Assembly: GCA_947568835.1 (NCBI GenBank)
Contig: OX387602.1
Location: 29,347,633-29,411,632, forward strand
Length of the DNA: 64,000 nt
Source of the DNA: Protonemura montana
Lineage: Eukaryota; Arthropoda; Insecta; Plecoptera; Nemouridae
Direction of reading: 5' to 3'
The notes under the pieces are model-generated. The model did not search any database. It had not been told where the DNA came from and saw only the letters and a program-made list of their open reading frames with translations. The position numbers were made by a program, and so were the translations under genes. This document shows positions 1 through 13,700 of the stretch, piece after piece. Numbering within the stretch: the first letter of the stretch is position 1; each line of letters begins with the position of its first letter.

Positions 1-2
1 CG

Positions 3-3000
3 GTGAAAGACGAGGACTCTGTGAATGACGAGGACTCGGTGAAAGACGAAACGAGCTCGAAGTCATCGACCGCCACGTTGATGCCCAGCGACGAGTCAGA
101 CCTCGAATCGTACGCCACTGCGGAGTCCGAGATGCAGGACATGGCCACGAAAACGCTGCGTGAAGAACTGCAGTTTGCCGAGCAGGTCAAGACATACAAC
201 GTTCTCAGGAACCTGGTCGACAGGCAAACTATGGACGAGCTCCACGAGAAGATGTGGCATCAATTTCGCAAGGCGACAGACAAGCCCGGCGACAAGTGCA
301 GCGAGAGAACCACACCTCAGGTCTACCAGACTGCAAACCGTGCGCCTTGCTCCTTTGCAAAGCCGTTTGTGCTCACGGAGTTACCAATCGAAAACAACGT
401 GGAAGTCGTTGAAGACGAATTGAAGAGCGGCATCGTCAGTTTTGCGCCGCGGTGCAAGGACTGGGTTAAGGAGAAGCCCTTGCTGTTTAGGGAGAACTCT
501 AAGATCCCACCTGATCCGTTCACGTTCTCGCTGGACTTTTACGATGAGAGCGTGCATCCGCTGAGCACACTGATGGACTTTAGCTACGTCGCTGTTGTCT
601 TCTTCGACTTCAGGTTTTGTGCCACAGGGCTGCGGCCTTATCAACGCACGTCCAGCTTGATACCGCTGGCAAAGCGGGCGGGTATTCCCACTCGTGTGAT
701 TCTCACGGAGCACACGGCTCACATCGAACGTATGCAGATCATCCGGCGCAAGGAGATGTTAGCGTATTCAGCTGCGCAAGTGGCCAAGTTTGTGGGACCG
801 ACAATATTCTCGCTGCCTGGTCTCTGGGATGACATCCTTCCGACGAGGTCTGCGCTCGGACTGTTTTACACGCGCAACGATGGACCAGTTGCTGCCATCG
901 ACGATTTTGCAGATGGATACTACAAAGAGGTTAATGTTTATCACTATTTTTTAAATTAATTTATTAAGTCTAGGAATTCCTATGATGGGAGCAGCAAAGC
1001 TTACAGACCATTGCTAGGTATTGTAATAAAAATTATCATTATTATAATTATTAAAAATAAATGATATTGAAATTAATAATTTTTATTATTATTTTATTTT
1101 ATTTATTTGTGACGTGCATTGTTGCATTTAGTTTTTGCTTTGTATTATTCCACAAAGCACGGAAGGGTCATCTATGGCTGTGATGATTAAATAATAGTTT
1201 CACAGCCGGAATGCGCTGAATGCTATGCACTACCATGAAAACTCCAGCTTATCCAGAAGAGTAAAGATTCTTAAGATTTCAAAAAACAGTTGGGTAGACA
1301 AACACTAGAGAAAATGTTAGAATTATATGTAGATATAAACTAGATATTGTGTTGTCCCCACGTTCAGCAAAAAGACAAAATATACAAATTACAAATGTTA
1401 ATGGATGGTCAAACTAAAATCTGTCTCTGCTGACAAGCAGACCCCATCTAGGTCAGGTTGTAAGCTATCACTTAAGACACCGCTGATTACTGCCGACAGT
1501 GCTTTCGAGACCTCGGCCCTCGCACGGAACTACAGTGCGTCTACTCCAACTTCCTGTTCGTGACCCCATCTGGCCGGAAACTGGCTGCTTCGGTCCAGAT
1601 TGACTTCTTTCACCGCCTGCTGCCGTCCAAGTCAACGATCAACGACCCGCAAGGTCATTTGCAGGAATTGCCTTGGCTTACGGTCAGACAGAGAAAACTC
1701 AAACCAGAGGACATCTACTACGATCCGACATCCATGTTTAGAGATGCTCTGCTTCCATGGTACATTATGATTTCAATACAAATCTATCTTTGATAATATT
1801 TCTATCTCTTATCTATTCTTGTTTTGGTGCTCCCCAGCATTCTACTGCAGTACCTATCTAAAATATAATAATATCCTTATCTTTTTACATAAATTCTAAA
1901 TTTACTCAATGCTTAACAAATTTGAAAATTGCAGTCAAAAGCAATATTAAGAAGATGATGAAACCTATTATTTGTTAGCATTCTGGGGCATGCTGTTTTT
2001 TTTATATTATCACTTCATTTTATAAAAGGATTACTACAAATTTGACACCAATTTTGTAGCATGTTTTTTGTCTTGTTTAAGCCTCATTCCAAATTTTTTT
2101 TTTCTCCTGTCCCACCTTGACAAATCCAACTGCTCTTGTAATTCAGCATGACTGACAGGTTTACAGCTATTTCACTTATCCCAACCTGTCTCGATAACTC
2201 CCGACCTACAACCAGTCAGCTAACCAATAGCTTCCCAGGTGAGTTAAGACTGTTCCAGGCTAACCAAAACTACACTGTTCCAGGTACTACGACTTCTTTG
2301 ATGTGATATACGCTCGTCGTCTACGAGCCATGAGCTGCATGGTGCAGCGATCTCATCCCGACAATGTCGCATTCCTCAAGGCAAAGCTTTTCAAGGAGAT
2401 GATGGATTTCCGTCACCGTCTGTTGATGCCCCGACCTCTGTTAGGACGACCGGTTTCAATCGCAGGTGGAAAGCTGACCGCTAACTGTGTTTTACATATC
2501 ATACTTATAAATATTGTTTTTCAAAACTTTTTCTGTCATATTTTTCCTGTTAAATTCTCGAGTAGGGGCTAAAGAGATTTCTCTTTCAATGGAAGTCTGC
2601 AATATCTCATTCGTGAGATACAACTGGAGAGTTGTATAGTAACAGCCATGAAGCAGCAAGTTCAATGTTCACAATCTGCCTATGGCTGTGGGGTTCAATA
2701 TGGGTGCATAAGAAATGTTCTTGGGGAGACAGATGTCAATTCACCTAACACATAGGCAAAATGATGTCAATTGTCTCCAGCCAGGAAAGCAGATGAATCG
2801 CTGATATCCTCTGAACCATAAAAAAAATCTCAAATTTGTTATCGACGCTATAAGCTACCCAAAATTTGTGATTCTTTGAAACCTATTTCTGTGACTAGCC
2901 GTCTGTCTAAGTGTCCAATGCCCGTGTTAGAGACGCGGACCCCGCCGCCGCTGTCGACCAAATTGGAGGAGCAGATAGCCTTCGTGACCAGCATGATGCT

Positions 3001-5175
3001 GAGCTACTTCCACTTGGCGTCCAAAGCAAGCCACATCATGGAATGCACCTACAGCGCAGATGAATCAGCTGACGGCAAGAGTCGACCTCAGAGACGTGAG
3101 TTGAAATCCAGGAATCAAAGTTGAATTTTTTTTTTTTTTTGTGTTGTGTTTTCACAGTAAAAGGTGCATTGGTAAGATCTGACTTCATGTCGTTCTTGAT
3201 GTGCCTCCGTCATGGTGCAGCATTTTGGCCACAAAGTGATGTCAGACCCAAATTTGATCTAATTTATTTGCAAAACAAAACAAAAATCTTGAAATCACAA
3301 ATTTTATCAGCAAATTCTCACACAACTGCTACCTTACCTATAATGCTGTTAATGCTGTTATGCTGAATAGTGCTATTCAGTATTTTGTTTGTGGTGTAAG
3401 GTGTTTCAATTTCTAGTTTTCGTTCTTTTAACTTTTTGGCCTTTGTTCTTGTTAAAGTTGCACTGATATTAAACTCTGCTGAACAAATGTGCCTACAGCA
3501 TCGACCATTAAATAATTATGACAAAATAAAAATACTTACTACCAAGTATTACCAGTATTATTTAAGAGAAATTAAGAATAAAACTGTCTCAAATGCAAGT
3601 AATCTGCTAAAAATAAGTACAACAAAAGGGCATATTGAATTAGCCTCTTGGTGACCATCGTTTTATTTGCCTAATGAGTAATGATGAATTAACTGATAAA
3701 ATCTACAAAATTAGATGCTTTTGTTAATAAATAGTGGTAATTCCATCTGACACTGTTTTTTTGCATTATGGCCTAGAAACTGGTCTAATTACTGTGATTG
3801 TCACTTTCCTGAATCTGTTTGCTGAGCGACAACGCCTTGCCGTTCCCTCTAACATCTTCTATGTATTCGACAAACAGCGGCTTGCCGAAATGAAGCGAGC
3901 TTCATGAGCCCCAGTTTCACGATGGGCCCCGTGAACATCAACTACAGCATGGTCGGGCTGGACTCATACCGGCCGTTCGGTGCCGCCATCTACTCGACTA
4001 CGACCTACTTGATGCACTCGTGCGACCCCAACGTGTTCGCCCTGTCCACCTGCGGCGACGTTGGCGTGTGGGCTGCCATGCGCCACATCAAGAAAGGCGA
4101 GAAGGTAAGCGGCCTAACCTGGCTTGCGTGAGACGTTTCAAACCAGTTCAGGTGGGCCAAGGCTTACAGTACTTTCAATACCGCCAAAAGTTTTCTCCAA
4201 TGAAGTATTTAATAAGTAACCAATAAAATGTTTTGAGAAGAACTATAAAAAAAAAGTGAAGAACCATTTCCACCAAAAATCTCACTCTCACTTTTTCACT
4301 GCTAGATGTGTTTAATGGTTGCAGCTAGAGGACAAATGAAACACTTCGCTTTGAAAGGAATTATTTTTTTATTAACAACCGCCTCTTTGGCATTAGCATG
4401 AAAAGTGATCAGTCAATTAAATGGTATTTGATGTTTCGTTGTCCCGGGCTGTGTGCAGCTGACGATGTCGTATGGACCGCTCTGCTCGAAGATGAATTGC
4501 TTCGATCGCAGACTACAGCTGTGCAAGGCGTTTGGCTTTCGCTGTATCTGCGTTGCGTGCGAAGAGTGCATCCAGCCTGTAAACACCACGTTGCCACGCC
4601 CCGAGCTCCTCTGTTTGTTCTGCGGCACGGAGCTAGGAATCAACAGGGCCAAGGTATTGACGCTAGTCTAATGGCAAAGAAATGGTACCTCGGTTTCGGC
4701 CAGAGGGTTAGATGACTTCAGGAGCCTTTTGTGTTAACTTCTCAACTTTAGTCTTGGTTAGTCTTGTTTTAAAGTTTTTAAGTATTTTTGACTGGGTGGC
4801 TCTACATTATTTAAAAGCAGACAAAATGATAAGCCCCAAAATTGGAATATGTTAACTGTTCCCTACATTGTGAGTATTTTTCAACGTTTGCAGCGCCAAA
4901 ATCCACGCACGTTGATTTGCCCCAAGTGCAAAAAACGTAACGTCGCCAACAAATCTATGCGACGCATGGGCGAGATCCGTGGTTACATTGAACTTGTGCG
5001 AATGACGCTCTATGGTCGGCCTTACCGCTCCTACGACTACTTACCGCAGCTCGCGAAGTACTCTGCCTTTATGCGCGATCACGTGCAGCGACCTTGCCAG
5101 CTGACGCTTGCCATGGAGGAAGTGATAAAGATGGCTCTGATTCAGCGCATCGGGAACTTCCACTTTGTTGAATGA
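3..5175 (+). CDS. SMYD4-like SET-domain protein (5' partial)
   Basis: Seven exons join in matching phase: 3-929, 1500-1759, 2284-2465, 2931-3095, 3878-4104, 4459-4653 and 4894-5175 (746 codons including TGA). The first exon is open at the window edge, so the true start lies outside. The SET core is in exons 5-6: GAAIYSTTTYL, then MHSCDPNV, then an aromatic-rich SYGP stretch and the post-SET cysteines CICVACEEC; exon 7 adds CPKC. Family knowledge: SMYD proteins are SAM-dependent lysine methyltransferases, and SMYD4 is the long member (about 800 aa), which fits this length. I see no clear MYND zinc finger in the visible part. The canonical NHSC motif reads MHSC here, so catalytic activity is doubtful. 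The donor at 929/930 (gttaat) is weak but gives an open, phase-matched join. Substrate unknown. Confidence 0.72.
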
Positions 5176-6660
5176 AGGGCACTCGTTGGTTTTGTTGATT
5201 CCCTTGTTTCAAGAGCATGCTCAGTGCTTAAATTCTACTTAATGTTTTGGTTTAATAGGCAAACAATTTAACTTTAAATTTAATTTAGTATAATTTATCA
5301 TAGTATAGTTACTGTCTTACCAAAGAAGAATTCTTCAAATAGCCACTTTGTTAAATACAACTAAATTTCTGTTTTCATTTCTATATTGGATTTGTTTCTG
5401 GGATAATGACTCCATTCTGAGCTAGCATCATCAAAACAGCGCTGCTTAACACAGGTTGAATGGATTGTTAACGGAGCTTTCTCAATTAAGCTCAGTGCCT
5501 ACTTTTTGACCCATTCAGCACACAAAACTTGCAATTGTCATTGAATTTATATACTCATTTAGCTGAGCTGGAAATTAATTTTCATCCATCTGAAATATGC
5601 AAGTTTTTGTAAAGCTTCAATATTTTTGAAATTTCAATTCCACTAAACATACGATGGACCTCAGTGCTCAGCGACCAACACTGGGTATAAACGTGGCCAG
5701 TTGCAGCAGATGAAGAGATGTACCTCTACAATGTTTCGGCTGCTGTCTTGTTCACCTGTTACAAATGGCCGATAGGTTTTTACTTGGATGTACTCGACGA
5801 CTGATAGATTCGGATAGGTGTACCTGATGACTGGTAAATATCTCACCTATCTCACCTGAACAAGCAAGAAGCCATATGCTTTACTCCACTCTTACCTTTT
5901 TGTAATATCTGAGTGCTATATTTATTCCAGCTTGTCATGTATTTCATTCCGATTTGCTACAATTTTCGGTACTTGCATTAAGCTAATTTATTTTCAAACT
6001 GGTATTTTAGTTCTGGCTTATAAATGGTTTGTTTCCGCAAACTTTTTTCCTGGGTCGTGCCTAATTTGAGAGATGTTGTTGTATGGTCACTTAAAATTAC
6101 TTAATTTAGAACTTCAACAGAAGGAAGTTTTTATGTGTATTTAGTTTTGGTTTATTTAGCTTTTAGTTTAAGATAGTTTTTAGTTTTATCCTGAAAGTAT
6201 TCTGTAAAATAAAATGAATACGAAAAAAATGGCATGAATGAGCTGTAGCTATGGATTGAAACCTCACAAACAATCTAGTTGTGATTTTTCAGGATCCCTA
6301 TTCACTCCTGCGCAATTCTGAGTAGTTCAGAATTCCAATTTCAAACCATTGCAATCCCGCAAAATTAGTATTCACAAACTCTTTGTCAATGTCCATGAAT
6401 GGCGATTCATGGACATTGACACAGACATTATCTCTTTGCGAATGGAGAGACCTACAGAAACTGATAGTGCTACGGTCCCTTGGAAAACCAGAGCCGAGCA
6501 CATTCAAAGATACCATAACATTTTCGATGATAGGTAATCTTTTGTAGGTAATCAATTGAATTGTTCATGTTAAGCTACTTGTGAGACATGGCTTCATTTA
6601 CCTACAATTACTTCTAACCTACCGTTAAGCCAGTATCTCCTGCTAAGTATAGACAAACGA
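5176..6660. other. 3' flank of the SET gene, no gene seen
   Basis: AT-rich non-coding DNA. A possible polyadenylation signal AATAAA lies at 6208-6213, about 1 kb after the stop. Short open frames at 6298-6555 and 6349-6537 come from an inverted repeat and are not convincing genes. Confidence 0.5.
6384..6421. repeat. Perfect 17-bp-arm hairpin
   Basis: Arm TGTCAATGTCCATGAAT, loop GGCG, then the exact reverse complement ending at 6421. The flanks on both sides also share a CTCTTTG word. It could be the core of a foldback element or a structured RNA; no longer terminal repeats were found. Confidence 0.75.
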
Positions 6661-6690
6661 TCTGATAGCCCCATCGCTACCGTCGTTCAC

Positions 6691-6794
6691 GACTGGGTGG
6701 GGGGATTAGATGCACGCCCGGCCGACGCTTTGAGGGTGACAGGTCACTCGTCCGAAAGCGACGAGTCCGGCGAGTCCGCGGTTCGAGCCCAGTC
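6691..6794 (+). other. tRNA-like / SINE-head remnant
   Basis: A pol III B-box match GGTTCGAGCCC lies at 6780-6790. GACTGGG (6691-6697) can pair with CCCAGTC (6788-6794), and an internal hairpin ACTCGTC/GACGAGT lies between them. The spacing (about 104 nt) and the poor T-stem argue against a functional tRNA. A degenerate tRNA-derived SINE head or chance are the alternatives. Confidence 0.25.
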
Positions 6795-6799
6795 AGCTA

Positions 6800-9450
6800 C
6801 CAAATCGAGGGAAAGGCTGCGTCAGCCACCACGTCGGTAACACCATCCAGTTGAAAATGAAGAGAGAAGACACAATGTAAGCATTTCAAAAAAAAATCAT
6901 GGTTTACTTCGAACGATCTGTGGATCCTCTTATATGTAAGGGAGTGTGTGATGGCCTTCGATGACTGTCTTTGTGATGATAGCACTTTTTCCTCGTGATG
7001 GTCACGGCCAATCGGGCAGAAATCAGGTCAAATAATTTGAACCTGTCTAATAGGTTGTTGTCGCGGGTCTGTTGAAAACATTGGACAATTCAATGTGTCT
7101 TTGATTAGTTTGAATTTCAAGTTCGAATAATTTCTCACGTTTACAATTATCTTTGTGTAATTTTCTTGCAGAAGATTTTAATAGACATAGCCATAGGAAC
7201 GCATGGCACTTGTGAATAGATAATTTCTCATATCAAATCTACCGCATAAAGTCGGCAAAAATTGCAGGAAGGCTCATTATGCAACTGGCAATAGTGCGAC
7301 AGGCGTACAGAAACAACTAGCCAAACCCCAACTTAAAGATGAAGTGGCATGACTACTTCGTGACAATTGCTATAACGTGGTTTGAGAGGTACTTGTCCTC
7401 TTCAATTATGTAAGACGAGATTGTTGGCGGATCAGATCGTTCAATGGATGTTTGCTATTTTAGCTGAACTTTTGGCAACAACATATTAGGTTTTCAGATA
7501 GATAGGGCAATGCACCGTTAGCGAATGTAATTCGCCGCGACACTCTGTTGCACAACATGCTGCAATCTGGGGCGTCGCATGTGTCTCGAGGAATGCCGCA
7601 AGCATGCACGGAAACGGTGTGCGAATGAAACTGAAAGTGAACAGAGTGCCTGCGATCCGCACGTTTGATTTGGAGAGTTATCTTATCTGTAATCAGGACA
7701 TAGCGTGTGCTCTGCAGCGCGTGGTGATTACGCCGCATCGCGCAATGAATCGACATTCAATCGCGAGACGAGGTTGGCAAAAAGCGTGCTGTTTACTAAA
7801 AATATCGTTGCCGCCAACAACAACATATAGGAACCCATAATCTTCATTTATTCTCACGAAAAGTCACTATAAATTTTTCTTCCTAGATTAAAAAAAAATC
7901 CGAAGGGAATGCTCGCATACCGCTAATGGAACAATACTCTTTAGTTGAACTGAGAAGCACCCCAGGTCCTGGTTTGAAAGGGGTGAATGGCGGGTTTAAT
8001 TTCTAAAATCAGACGTTTGCGACTTGGGTTTCCCATGATTATCCACGGGTAAAAGATCATCATATTGCCATATAAACTGTAGCTATAGTACGATAGTACT
8101 AGTACATTGCCTCGAGCGATAGTGACGCTTATGCTGAATCAAACTGCGGAATGATAGATTCACAAGGACAGTATTACTCGATATTTTTTCAAAGTCATGG
8201 CCAAGCAAGTACCACTTCTCCACCCCGCCCCCCCCCCCCTTATCTTCCACTAAACGTCCATCGTGTGTATGCCTTCAATTAATTAATTAGTTAATTAATA
8301 CCAAACGTTACCACAGGGTTTCACAGTGTTTCACAATGTTACAGTTTGCTCTTTCCTGACTTAAAAGGCGCATTATTTCAAGTGCACAGATTGTAGGAGC
8401 GTGGCATTTTGCCCGTGGATGATTCCAATGCCAAGACTTAGATAAGAGCCGCTATAAGATCAAGATAATGTAATAACTTGCAATGTATTAGACAACAACA
8501 ATATATTATGTCACGACTTGCATCTCCTCGTACTGACAGGTGTACCGCACGGAGAACAGATTATCACGCAATACACGGCCAGTGCGGAAATTGACCCGTG
8601 ATGTCAGTGGCGAGGTCAATTTCTAGCACTTCATACAGCTCAAATTTGATATTCAGAGTAATTGCTCATGCAATTGGTTGGGCGTAGCGAACGTGGCTTA
8701 AGCATAACGCTGCTAGTGTAGTGCGTTCTATGGTCGTAAAATTTACAAGAGAAGTTAAGCATAATTTGTTCATCACTACTAAAATTGAACAGAAAATATT
8801 TGGTCTACCCGAGCTATGAACTTAGCTACGCACTTACTAAATTTGGGTTCTCCTCTCAAATCTCTAACTCAAATCAAGTTTTTCCTGCAGATTTTCTTGT
8901 TCTTCCACCTTTTCTCATAACGAGCAAAGAGTTATCAGAAACTCGTGTAACATTCAACGCAGGTCAGAGAAAAATCATCAATCATTGTCGTTATTTTTTT
9001 ACCTGTCGAATGGTAATCTCACGACGGATCCAATGCAGTATTACTTCACCTGCTTTCATTAAATGCACCACACGGCTGACCACAACAAGGATCTGGATTC
9101 AGGTAGCTGCGGCGTTGGTCATGCCATGTTTGGTCATGTTTTGGCAATATTTCTGCCCCTCGAAAATACTGATTAGGGTTTAAATCTGTTCAGGGTAAGC
9201 ACATTCATCCGAGAATTCATTATAGCATCACAAAGCTTGTAAACGTAAACGTGTAAGCGTGAATAAACATCCCTTGTCCCGCGATTATTTTTACAACATT
9301 GACGACGTATCCGTGGTATTACACAAAAGTGGTAAGCACGTTCGTCATTCCGATTGCATCTCCCGAGCATAATAACTTGTGGTGAGATGCAGATTAATTC
9401 ACTTGTTTGCTCGCCACTTAATTGTATCGAGTTGGAACTAGTAAACAAGC
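6800..9450. other. Intergenic DNA, no recognised gene
   Basis: Several short open frames occur (for example 8785-9183) but none has a recognisable domain, codon bias or splice context. There is a poly-C run around 8226-8239 and a short AATT-rich simple repeat at about 8277-8300. Confidence 0.5.
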
Positions 9451-9461
9451 CCGGAGGCGCG

Positions 9462-9566
9462 TATTTAAATGAAACGGTTGCCCAGCTTCGCGCCATTCGT
9501 GCACGACTCCTCTCGGGATCCGCGTTGAGGCTGTGCTTGTCGACGACTTCTGTGTAAAGGAAGCTG
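9462..9566 (+). promoter_or_regulatory. Candidate promoter and non-coding first exon of the sugar transporter
   Basis: TATTTAAA at 9462-9469 is TATA-like. It is followed by a GC-richer stretch ending in a strong donor, AAGCTG|GTAAGT, at 9566/9567. A matching acceptor (TTTCAG) ends at 10762, 19 bases before the transporter ATG. This is inference from signals only; no transcript evidence is available. Confidence 0.35.
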
Positions 9567-10061
9567 GTAAGTCGGGGAGTGCTCAAGACTCAAGGATAGA
9601 AACCCAAGAAGTTGAGAGTGCTTGAGGAGTGAAGTCTTGGTACGTGTTAACTATCCAGACGCCGGTGGAGGATCGTGTGTGCCAGTGCTACATTATAGAG
9701 GTGCACGTCCCTATGGCGTTAGCAGAATTTCACACAGGTAGCTCGACGACACCTAGTGCCGGATACACCAGGCTGAGTTTAAGCTCAATCTCCATTTATT
9801 TCGGGGGTAAATTTGTCCCTGAAATCTGAAAACACTGTCTGTAAATGGCGGGATAAATTTAAACCCTCCTTTGTGGATGTGACCCCTGATAAAGTGAGCA
9901 ATGCGATGATGTGCGACAAAGCGTTTCGAACGATTTGCATTTCGTATCTGGAAGGGGATGTTAACTGGAATGGGAAAAGTGGGAGATGCGCTAAAGCAAT
10001 TTGGTTGAAGATTTTCTAGAAGATGTGATGAAATTGAAAAAATCATCCGATCTTAAGATAT

Positions 10062-10326
10062 ATCGATGGTGATGTGGCAGAACCTCACATCTCCAAAATA
10101 TAAATTCTTCAGGAGATACATAAAAGTGTGTTAACAATTAAGTAATGAAACGTTATTAGTGAAACTCACATGTGTTAAAGTAAAAAAAAATCCCAGGATA
10201 ATATCCTAATCAAAATTAAAAACTATAAAATTATAATTTAAATTCAATGGAGATGTGAGGATTCACCACATATTAAATAAAATCTAAGGGAGATGTGAGG
10301 TTTTGCAAGCCACTATTGATGTCGAT
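10062..10326. mobile_element. MITE-like element with imperfect terminal inverted repeats
   Basis: The left end (ATCGA, then GTGGC and AACCTCACATCTCC, 10062-10094) is the imperfect reverse complement of the right end (GGAGATGTGAGG to TCGAT, 10289-10326). An extra direct copy of GGAGATGTGAGG lies at 10249-10260. The interior is AT-rich and non-coding. The superfamily is not identifiable. Confidence 0.5.
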
Positions 10327-10781
10327 TCATTCTTAAATTACAAATGCTTGTCTTTGCCGGGACTGGGTATCGTTGCCCCCCGAATGCGGCATGGCAAAGT
10401 GTTGTTAAAATATTAACTAACGTGGCACATTTCACGTTTCCTTGAAATTCTAAATTACGGGCGGCTCGTTGGACCTGTTTGCTAAACCTTGTCACCTGCA
10501 GCGGGTGGTGACGTATACATGATCTCGATGTACCTGTAAACAACAAAATTTGCACCAAAGTTCAAGAAGCTATTCGTATTACGCCTTGTGACTGCATCTT
10601 CCAGCGGTTGCCGTAGCAGGAAACAGGTGCCAAAATTCAGTGATTAACTAAGAAAAATGCCCAGCCTACCAGGATGGTCTACAAATGATAATTGGTCACA
10701 ATAGTCCAACCCCAAGTCCAGTGAGGTGCCTGAAGTTGACCCTACGCCGGCAACTGTTTCAGCCCCGAGCTGCTGGCGCTG

Positions 10782-13700
10782 ATGGCGACCGTCGCCGACG
10801 ACGCGCAGCCGGAGGTGCCTGCCAAGCCGACTTCCGGCGCCGCCGCCGCTGAGAAGGACGGCTACAAGGTCAACGAAGAGACTTCTTGGAGGGGCGTCTT
10901 CAACCAGGTGGGTACACGACGACCGCATTGCGCTGCTGTCTCAATTACTAGTAATTCATCTGGTGGCTACAGAAAATTACAGCGATATCGAATATCTCCC
11001 TTCTGGGAATAAGCTATCGGGGCGATGAACATGCGAAAAACATTCAGAACCTTCACGTTTAAAACGCATTCAGCAAACTTTGGAAATCTTCGCTTGCCAA
11101 AATGTTCACTACTGAAATTATAAAATTGCTTCTCTTTTTTTTTGCGTTTGCCTTGTAGTTTTAATGCGGCCCATAAAACATAGGACCCGTTGGGTGTATC
11201 ATTATGACAATCACCGAACGCGCCTAAGTAACCAACTAATTACTTAATTACTATGCAACTAATTTCGTGAAGTCTTATCAACCGTACGCAAGATTGCATG
11301 GCAATTGATAGGTTGCCACCACTTGCATACTAGAGAAAGTGTGAGAAGTAATAAAGATTTTGATTGTATAACACACCACAATGTAAGATACCAGTTGTAA
11401 GGGCGTGGTTTGAATTGGTAGGGGCTGATGGCTGGAGCGATATTCCTGTTGACCTGCGGAAGTGGCTTCCCCATGGGCTTCTCGGCAACTTTCCTACCCA
11501 GGCTGCAGGCCGAAGACTCGGACATACCTACCTCCATCGAGATGGGCTCCTGGATCGGTGAGTACCTTCCCGACACGGAAAGGAGGAAAAATTGCGTTCC
11601 CTGTCTTTGATATTGGTTGACTGCCATGTTTTCATGGCCATGAGGTCATGGATTACTCATGAGTAATCATCATGGCGTGTGGCACTTGTTTAATGCCATT
11701 TATAAGCAATCAGGATGAAGATTTGATGTTACTAACCTAGCAGAATAGGGACGAGGGGAAATCCCAAGGAAAAATTACTCTTCTGTAAAAATACACAAAA
11801 GTGTGTTGCTAGAATCAACTGGAACAAAATATGTCCAACCCATGTGCGACAACTGAAGTGGAAAAGGGAGTGTAGTTGTTGCATCAAAACAGGAGTGTGT
11901 GGTGAAGATTCCTGGTCACCCATCCAATACTTGAGATTCAGAGCAACGTTGCTTAACGTTGGACAGATGTGTGGACTATTCTTCCCCTTAGGACAACGTC
12001 AGTTATTGCGAGTCCACTGAGCCAATTTCCACCACATTGATTGATTTGTGGTGTTTAACGACGCACTGTTTTGACATCTAGCCATGCGGCACTGGTCTAA
12101 TATCGTCGGTGAATGAGTGGATGATTATGAGGATGAACCTAACCTAGCCTAGAATAGAAGGGAAAACCCGGTGCCGGCACGTAGCCTACTCCTGTCGCAG
12201 AGCACCAGGGGACCACCGGCTTAACGTCCCTTCCAAAGGACGGTACAACGCGAACAGCAGGATTCCTCCACAATTCCATGCTATAGAGAGGTTGATAAGC
12301 AAGGCGAATGAAGTTTTTGTACTAACTTTCACCCCTGCAACCTCTCTCCAGAACAGAACTGGTTATGTGTATGATGGTCACCCATCCAATACCTAACTTA
12401 GCGCAGTGTTGCTTAACTCCGGTGATAAGCCGAGAACCGGTGTTTCCAACACGCCAAACCGTTCGGTATGTCCATCACAGTCCATGTCCCTGTTTACAGC
12501 AAGCATTCACTCGGCTGGCACTCCCTTCGGCACGCTGCTCAGTGGTTACGTAGCCGACCGCTGGGGGCGCCGACAGTGCATGCGCGTGTGCGTGCCCTTC
12601 CTCACTGCCGCCTGGCTCGTGATGGCCTTCGCGCAGTCGCATTGGGCTATCCTGGTAGCACGTCTCATGGGCGGGTTCGCCGTCGGGCTGGGATGCGTGC
12701 CCACGCAGGTACGCACGTCTATAGGTGCCATTGGATAGTCACCCCTTGCCCATTGGATGTCCCTATTGTGGCGATCTTCTGACTTTCGACGATCTTTTTG
12801 GTGTCAAAGTTGAGGATGAAGTATTTGACGTCTGATAGTAGAAGAGAAAAACAGGATAAAATGAAAATGCATCCCATTTTGCGTAAAGTCTGCAGTAAGA
12901 GGTCTCGATCATATAAAGATCTATATGTACCCTATGAAGCAAGTTGTACTGGCTATCAGTGAAATTGCCAGGATTCTGGTTTTGTCAGGACTTTAAAACT
13001 CCATGTGTGCATAGATGATTTGACGCTGACGCCTGCCACCAGGTGGTGCTGGGCGAGGTGTCTTCCCCGCGCCTGCGCGGTTTCCTTTCTGGGTTCAACG
13101 TGGTCAGTTACTCGTTCGGCATCCTCGTGGTCTACGGTCTGGGCGCCGCATTTCCGTGGCGCACGGTCGCACTCCTGGCGATCATCCTGCCCCTGGCGAG
13201 CTTTGTCGCCACCTCGCTGCTGCCCGAGAGCCCCGTCTGGCTTGCACGTCACGACCGTATGGACGACGCGCGAACCGCGCTCTTCTGGTTCCGTGGTGGA
13301 CCGCTGCCCAAGGTAGGCGAACGACGATTTCCTAGGCAGCCACAACTAGGGCTCCAGGACCCCAATAACATAGCAGTCGATGCACTTTATCCATTGGTAA
13401 ACTGGCATAAAAAGTTCGGTCACTTAGAGGCGCCATCATAATTTTACAAACACTCATCTTGCAGGCTCAGCTGGAGTTCGAGGAGCTTAAGTCTCGCGTC
13501 GACGCCGAGACTGCCAGCTCGACGACGGCCGCCGGTCCTCCGGAGTCGACCGCGTGCTGGCCGACCTTCACGAAATCCGAAGTTCTCAAGCCGTTCTCCA
13601 TCGTGATCGCGTTCCAGCTCCTACAGATCGTGTCCGGCACGTTCCTCGTCATATTCTACGCCGTCGATATCCTCCGCCAGGCCAGCGGCGAGGGCTTCGA

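Noticed and set aside
6691..6794. Functional tRNA gene
   Set aside because: B box and end pairing are present, but length, T-stem and A box do not fit a working tRNA.
8785..9586. 132- and 137-codon open frames on opposite strands
   Set aside because: No recognisable domain, low-complexity context, no splice support; expected at this length by chance.
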